Source: CAZOYN01 sp964584135 (GTDB taxonomy: Bacteria > Patescibacteriota > Saccharimonadia > Saccharimonadales > UBA4665). From it: a stretch of DNA of 24,094 nucleotides. Positions 21,380-24,094 of the stretch are shown here, piece by piece. The stretch lies in assembly GCA_964584135.1 (NCBI GenBank), contig CAZOYN010000009.1, forward strand, positions 1-24,094, given 5' to 3'. A program made the translations under genes and the position numbers. Numbering within the stretch: position 1 is the stretch's first letter; the number at the start of each line of letters is the position of its first letter. The notes beneath the pieces are model-generated. The model was not told the origin of the DNA and made no database searches. It saw only the letters and a program-made list of their open reading frames with translations.

Positions 21380-21407
21380 AATTGTTTAATATCAATTTGT
21401 ATTTTTT
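21380..21407 (+). terminator. weak AT-rich hairpin after tRNA-Ser
   Basis: AATTG / CAATT (5 bp, 8-nt loop) followed by TGTATTTTTT. A plausible but weak tRNA terminator. Confidence 0.35.
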
Positions 21408-21479
21408 GCAATGAGAATTTATAATTAACAGGGTGTTGTGCTCGTTCATACCAACTATGGAATAGAGAGAATTATCATA

Positions 21480-21821
21480 ATGGTAGGTGAAGTAACCAGA
21501 CAACCTGAAGATGAACCGGATGCCCCAGTAAGCCCAGCGGATATTGGTGACCTAACCCGTACTACGCCCATTGAACGACCGTCTATATTAGACGATAACT
21601 TAGAAGTCACTCCCCCAGAGACTACGCGTCTTAGTGTAAATTTAAATCGTGAAGCAGGGGAAGCGCTCAAGGAAATTGCAGAACGTCGGGGAATGTCAAT
21701 CACTGAAACAGTCCGACGCGCAATCGGCGCCCTAAAGTTCGTTGAAAACGAAATACAGCAAGGCAAGACGATCCAGACTACTGACGGAAAGAAAGTACGC
21801 GAAATTCATTTCTTATTTTAG
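21480..21821 (+). CDS. ribbon-helix-helix DNA-binding protein, paralogue 1
   Basis: 113 aa from the ATG at 21480. The first half (1-55) is acidic, Pro-rich and likely disordered. The ribbon-helix-helix fold follows: strand TTRLSVNLN, helix EAGEALKEIAERRG and MSITETVRRAIGALKFVENEI, i.e. the CopG/Arc/MetJ pattern R-L-x-V-N-L...A-L-x-x-I-A...S-I-T-E-x-x-R-R-A-I. A short tail ends KKVREIHFLF. Such dimers bind inverted-repeat operators through the strand. No toxin gene is adjacent, so a plain regulator is more likely than an antitoxin. GAGAGA 10 nt upstream may be its ribosome site. It differs from its neighbours in AT-rich composition. Confidence 0.75.
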   Translation: MVGEVTRQPEDEPDAPVSPADIGDLTRTTPIERPSILDDNLEVTPPETTRLSVNLNREAGEALKEIAERRGMSITETVRRAIGALKFVENEIQQGKTIQTTDGKKVREIHFLF

Positions 21822-21865
21822 GCGGTTGCTAACTTTACATGAGCTTATTTAGTAAAAAGTGTGCC

Positions 21866-21882
21866 TAGTCGAGTTTGGACTA
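21866..21882. promoter_or_regulatory. inverted repeat between the two ribbon-helix-helix genes
   Basis: TAGTC (21866-21870) and GACTA (21878-21882) form a short inverted repeat. Its core resembles the arms of the larger inverted repeat at 21944-21960, so both may be binding sites of the same regulator. Confidence 0.3.
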
Positions 21883-21915
21883 ATCAAATCAATCGTGCTG
21901 GGACGTTGATACAGA

Positions 21916-21924
21916 TGATACAAT
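21916..21924 (+). promoter_or_regulatory. extended -10 promoter of paralogue 2
   Basis: TGA-TACAAT (hexamer 21919-21924). The predicted start near 21931 gives a leader of about 44 nt that contains the inverted repeat 21944-21960 and a GGAGG ribosome site. Confidence 0.5.
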
Positions 21925-21943
21925 AGTTATTAATAGGAGTTTA

Positions 21944-21960
21944 TATCTAGAGACTAGATA
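21944..21960. promoter_or_regulatory. 17-bp inverted repeat abutting the Shine-Dalgarno of paralogue 2
   Basis: TATCTAG-AGA-CTAGATA is perfect, with 7-bp arms and a 3-nt centre. It ends exactly where GGAGG (21961-21965) begins. It may be an operator for autoregulation or, as RNA, a small hairpin next to the ribosome site. Confidence 0.5.
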
Positions 21961-21974
21961 GGAGGATTAAAATC

Positions 21975-22370
21975 ATGGCACAACCTAATCCTGAGGGAGA
22001 ATCTGGCCAGCGCGAGTTAGGTCCCGACAGCACAGTAGCCGCTGAACAACTTGGCGATTTAGCTTGTAGCGGCGCGGTAGACCAAGAACGAGAGGAAGAA
22101 ACAATAGAAACAAGCTACAAAAGCAGTGACGTTATACGTTTACCTGTAAATATTAACGGTGATTGTGCTAATGCGCTTAAAGAAATTGCCGCACAGCGAG
22201 ATGTCTCCATTACTGAGGTTATTCGTCGTTCAATTGCTATTATGAAATTTGTTGAAGATGAAACACGAAAGGGTAACCGCATCCAAGTCGTGACTCCTGA
22301 GGGCACGAGAGAGGTCGAGCTTATCGGTAGCCGCAGGTCTTGGTGGGGACGTCGCCGAAAAACATCATAG
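21975..22370 (+). CDS. ribbon-helix-helix DNA-binding protein, paralogue 2
   Basis: 131 aa. GGAGG lies 9 nt before the ATG. The same design as paralogue 1: an acidic Glu/Gln-rich N-terminus (1-50), then strand IRLPVNIN, helices ANALKEIAAQRD and VSITEVIRRSIAIMKFVEDE, a conserved tail (GTREVELI), and a basic end SWWGRRRKTS that paralogue 1 lacks. The two domains align without gaps over about 45 residues, so they arose by duplication. It probably forms homodimers and perhaps heterodimers with paralogue 1; targets unknown. It converges on pyrH with a 12-nt gap. Confidence 0.75.
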   Translation: MAQPNPEGESGQRELGPDSTVAAEQLGDLACSGAVDQEREEETIETSYKSSDVIRLPVNINGDCANALKEIAAQRDVSITEVIRRSIAIMKFVEDETRKGNRIQVVTPEGTREVELIGSRRSWWGRRRKTS

Positions 22371-22382
22371 TTTTTAGAAATC

Positions 22383-23087
22383 TTATCTTATAGTAGTGCC
22401 GGTTGGCTGGCCGGCGGCGGCGTGGGCGATATTGTCGGGCTGCATGGCATCAAAGACAATGATTGGCAGCTGGTGGTCCATGGCCATTGCCAGGGCAGCC
22501 TTGTCCATGACTTGGATGGCACCGTCTGAGACAGCCTCCTGGAATGACAATTGTGGAATTTTTTGGGCGTCGGGAAATTGCACCGGGTCTTTATCATAGA
22601 CGCCGTCCACCTTGGTGGCCTTCAACACCACTTCGCAGCCGAATTCGAGCGCTAAAGACACGGCAGCGGTATCGGTAGTCACGTACGTACGGCCCATGCC
22701 ACCGGCCGCCAACACGACGTGGCTCATCGCCAGATATTTCTCGGCCGTCCGGGGGATGAGCGGTTCGGCCACTTGCTCAGCAAAAATACTCGATAGGCAG
22801 GTGGCTGGCACGCCCTGCGATTCAAAAATATCGGTCAGGGCCAGGGCGTTCATCATCGTGCCCAGCATGCCAATCTGGTCAGCCGTAACCCGGCTGATGC
22901 CATGGCCGGCTAACTCCGCCCCCCGGACAAAGTTGCCAGCGCCCACCACCACGAGCACTTGCGTGCCAGCATCGGTAACCTTTTTGACCTCTTGGGCCAG
23001 CCAGGTACCCACTTCGGGGTCAATCCCACCGGCCAGTTGGCCAGCCAGTTGCTCGCCAGAGACTTTAAGTAGCACACGTTTGTACAT
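22383..23087 (-). CDS. pyrH: uridylate kinase (UMP kinase)
   Basis: 234 aa, the length of bacterial hexameric UMP kinases. Lys8 and the first strand-turn RVLLKVSGEQL, VVVGAGNFVRG (46-56; the usual GGGN is GAGN here), DQIGMLGTMMNALAL (70-84), TTDTAA (137-142, acceptor site) and VDGVYDKDP (160-168, ATP site) all match. It makes UDP from UMP and ATP, an essential step. TGC-TAGACT lies 8 nt before the ATG, so a leaderless mRNA is likely. In many bacteria pyrH sits with tsf and frr; here it is divergent from xthA. Confidence 0.95.
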   Translation of the reverse strand: MYKRVLLKVSGEQLAGQLAGGIDPEVGTWLAQEVKKVTDAGTQVLVVVGAGNFVRGAELAGHGISRVTADQIGMLGTMMNALALTDIFESQGVPATCLSSIFAEQVAEPLIPRTAEKYLAMSHVVLAAGGMGRTYVTTDTAAVSLALEFGCEVVLKATKVDGVYDKDPVQFPDAQKIPQLSFQEAVSDGAIQVMDKAALAMAMDHQLPIIVFDAMQPDNIAHAAAGQPTGTTIR

Positions 23088-23095
23088 TGGTTACC

Positions 23096-23104
23096 AGTCT
23101 AGCA
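23096..23104 (-). promoter_or_regulatory. extended -10 of pyrH (leaderless)
   Basis: TGC-TAGACT on the minus strand with 8 nt to the ATG at 23087. It stands back to back with the xthA -10 (23123-23128) in a 47-nt gap. Confidence 0.5.
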
Positions 23105-23122
23105 AACGACCACTGATAAAGC

Positions 23123-23128
23123 TATACT
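23123..23128 (+). promoter_or_regulatory. -10 of xthA (leaderless)
   Basis: TATACT with 6 nt to the ATG at 23135. No Shine-Dalgarno. Confidence 0.5.
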
Positions 23129-23134
23129 GGGGCC

Positions 23135-23935
23135 ATGCTTAAGCTCTACTCTTGGAACGTTAATGGCATCCGGGCAGTTATGAACAAAGGCCTGCTGCAA
23201 CCCTTTTTGGACGCTGAGCAGCCCGACATCCTGTGCCTTCAAGAGATTAAAGCCAAGCCCGAGCAATTTAACCTGGACCTGGACGGCTACGATGCTTTTT
23301 GGTACCCAGCCGACAAGCCGGGTTACAGCGGTACTGCCATTTTAACGAAGCTAAAGCCCTTGCAAGTTATTAATGGCTTTCCTCAAGATGTTATTAAAAA
23401 ATACCAAGTGACCGGGGATGTCTATGGCAACCCCAATGAGGAGGGCCGGGTGGTAGCCGCCGAGTTCGAAAAATTTTGGGTCGTTACCGTCTACACCCCC
23501 AATGCCAAGGATGACTTGAGCCGCATCCCGCTGCGTCACAAACACTGGGATCCGGCCTTTTTGGCCTACTGCCAGCAGCTCGAAACAACCAAGCCCGTGG
23601 TTTTTTGCGGCGACCTGAACGTGGCCCATACCGAGCTCGACCTGGCCAATCCCAAGCCTAACGTTGGCAAAAAAGGCTTTACGAGCGAAGAGCGAGAAGG
23701 TTTCCAAAACTTCGTGGACGCCGGCTTTGTTGATACGTTTCGCTTATTCAAGCAAGGCAATGGCTACTACACCTGGTGGTCACACTTCGCCAACGCCCGG
23801 GCCCGCAACGTCGGTTGGCGCATCGATTACGTGCTGGTTTCGGCCAGCTTAAAAAGTAAAGTCACGGCGGCCGACATCCACCCCAAAGTCATGGGCTCCG
23901 ACCACTGTCCAGTATCTGTTACACTAGATATGTAA
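23135..23935 (+). CDS. xthA: exodeoxyribonuclease III / AP endonuclease
   Basis: 266 aa, full length for the ExoIII/APE1 family. Active-site residues are present: Asn8 (SWNVNGIR), Glu37 (LQEIK), Tyr120 (VYTPNA), Asp160 and Asn162 (FCGDLNVAH), Asp231 (WRIDYVLVS) and the final Asp256-His257 pair (GSDHCPV). PGYSGTAILTK (62-72) is also typical. It cleaves 5' to abasic sites and trims 3' ends in base-excision repair. The MTH1-like Nudix gene begins 15 nt after its stop, giving a likely operon against oxidative base damage. The leaderless promoter is divergent from that of pyrH. Confidence 0.96.
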   Translation: MLKLYSWNVNGIRAVMNKGLLQPFLDAEQPDILCLQEIKAKPEQFNLDLDGYDAFWYPADKPGYSGTAILTKLKPLQVINGFPQDVIKKYQVTGDVYGNPNEEGRVVAAEFEKFWVVTVYTPNAKDDLSRIPLRHKHWDPAFLAYCQQLETTKPVVFCGDLNVAHTELDLANPKPNVGKKGFTSEEREGFQNFVDAGFVDTFRLFKQGNGYYTWWSHFANARARNVGWRIDYVLVSASLKSKVTAADIHPKVMGSDHCPVSVTLDM

Positions 23936-23950
23936 CAGGGAGGCGGCAAA

Positions 23951-24094
23951 GTGAAGCAACTGACTGTATTATTCTTAGTCGAGAAAGATCGGCTGCTGCT
24001 GGCCATGAAAAAACGCGGCTTTGGTGAAGGCCGCTACAACGGCGTCGGTGGCAAAATTGAGGCCGGCGAAAGCCCAAGGCAGGCAGCCATCAGC
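23951..24094 (+). CDS. MTH1-like Nudix hydrolase (5' part, cut by window edge)
   Basis: 48 codons from a GTG with GGGAGG upstream, running off the window. The sequence KKRGFGEGRYNGVGGKIEAG closely follows human MTH1/NUDT1, which has [20 protein letters not shown] at the same place, and the Nudix box has begun (GGKIEAGESPRQAAIS). MTH1 clears 8-oxo-dGTP and 2-OH-dATP from the nucleotide pool, so the same substrates are likely. The rest of the box (REUxEE) lies beyond the window. Confidence 0.88.
   Translation, partial: MKQLTVLFLVEKDRLLLAMKKRGFGEGRYNGVGGKIEAGESPRQAAIS

Noticed and set aside
21480..22370. Toxin-antitoxin system formed by the ribbon-helix-helix genes
   Set aside because: No toxin-like gene is next to either of them; both are DNA-binding paralogues.

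Overview
The window looks like a compact chromosome segment from a Patescibacteria (CPR) bacterium, most likely Saccharibacteria (TM7). This is inferred from gene content and density: a complete oxidative pentose phosphate set (pgl-gnd-zwf) next to a short malic enzyme, a MarP-like CvpA-protease, a DUF5667-like coiled-coil protein and a GH25/DUF1906-like secreted protein resembling actinobacterial ones. Intergenic gaps are tiny and stops abut or overlap. TGA ends several genes (histidine kinase, ABC ATPase), so the Gracilibacteria/Absconditabacteria code, where TGA is glycine, does not apply. No plasmid, phage, IS or CRISPR hallmark was seen.

Layout. Positions 1-4290 are looser and more AT-rich: a partial gene end, a perfect terminator hairpin, a HAD hydrolase, a YggT membrane protein, a small membrane protein, a secreted protein of unknown function, a GNAT acetyltransferase, and at least two decayed copies of a small repeated gene (about 1750-1890 and 3984-4173). 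Positions 4292-8556 (minus) hold an unrecognised 299-aa protein behind a canonical promoter and a 1093-aa membrane-anchored coiled-coil protein with two 131-residue tandem repeats. Positions 8660-11135 hold a DUF378 protein, a CheY-like regulator, a soluble PAS histidine kinase and, convergent and overlapping, a SpoIIAA/STAS-like protein. Positions 11177-12704 (minus) encode a secreted GH25-like protein and an RRM RNA-binding protein with a long structured leader.

Positions 12916-17040 are a metabolic block: pgl, gnd, zwf (tightly coupled) and malic enzyme. Together they turn glucose-6-phosphate into ribulose-5-phosphate and malate into pyruvate, with reduced nicotinamide cofactor as the common product. 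Positions 17058-19115 are uppP (lipid carrier recycling) and the CvpA-protease, both envelope functions. A MacB-type ABC exporter (minus) converges on them. A tRNA-Ser(GGA) at 21284 is followed by two paralogous ribbon-helix-helix genes, then divergent pyrH and xthA, and the start of an MTH1-like Nudix gene cut by the window edge.

The most striking signal is not a gene. At about ten genes on both strands a -10-like hexamer (TANNNT) ends only 6-8 nt before the ATG/GTG, which predicts transcripts starting at or next to the start codon. Other genes (RRM, YggT, DUF378, the second ribbon-helix-helix gene, Nudix, the 299-aa gene) have normal Shine-Dalgarno sequences. The window therefore seems to mix leaderless and leadered genes, and this pattern also decides several start codons.
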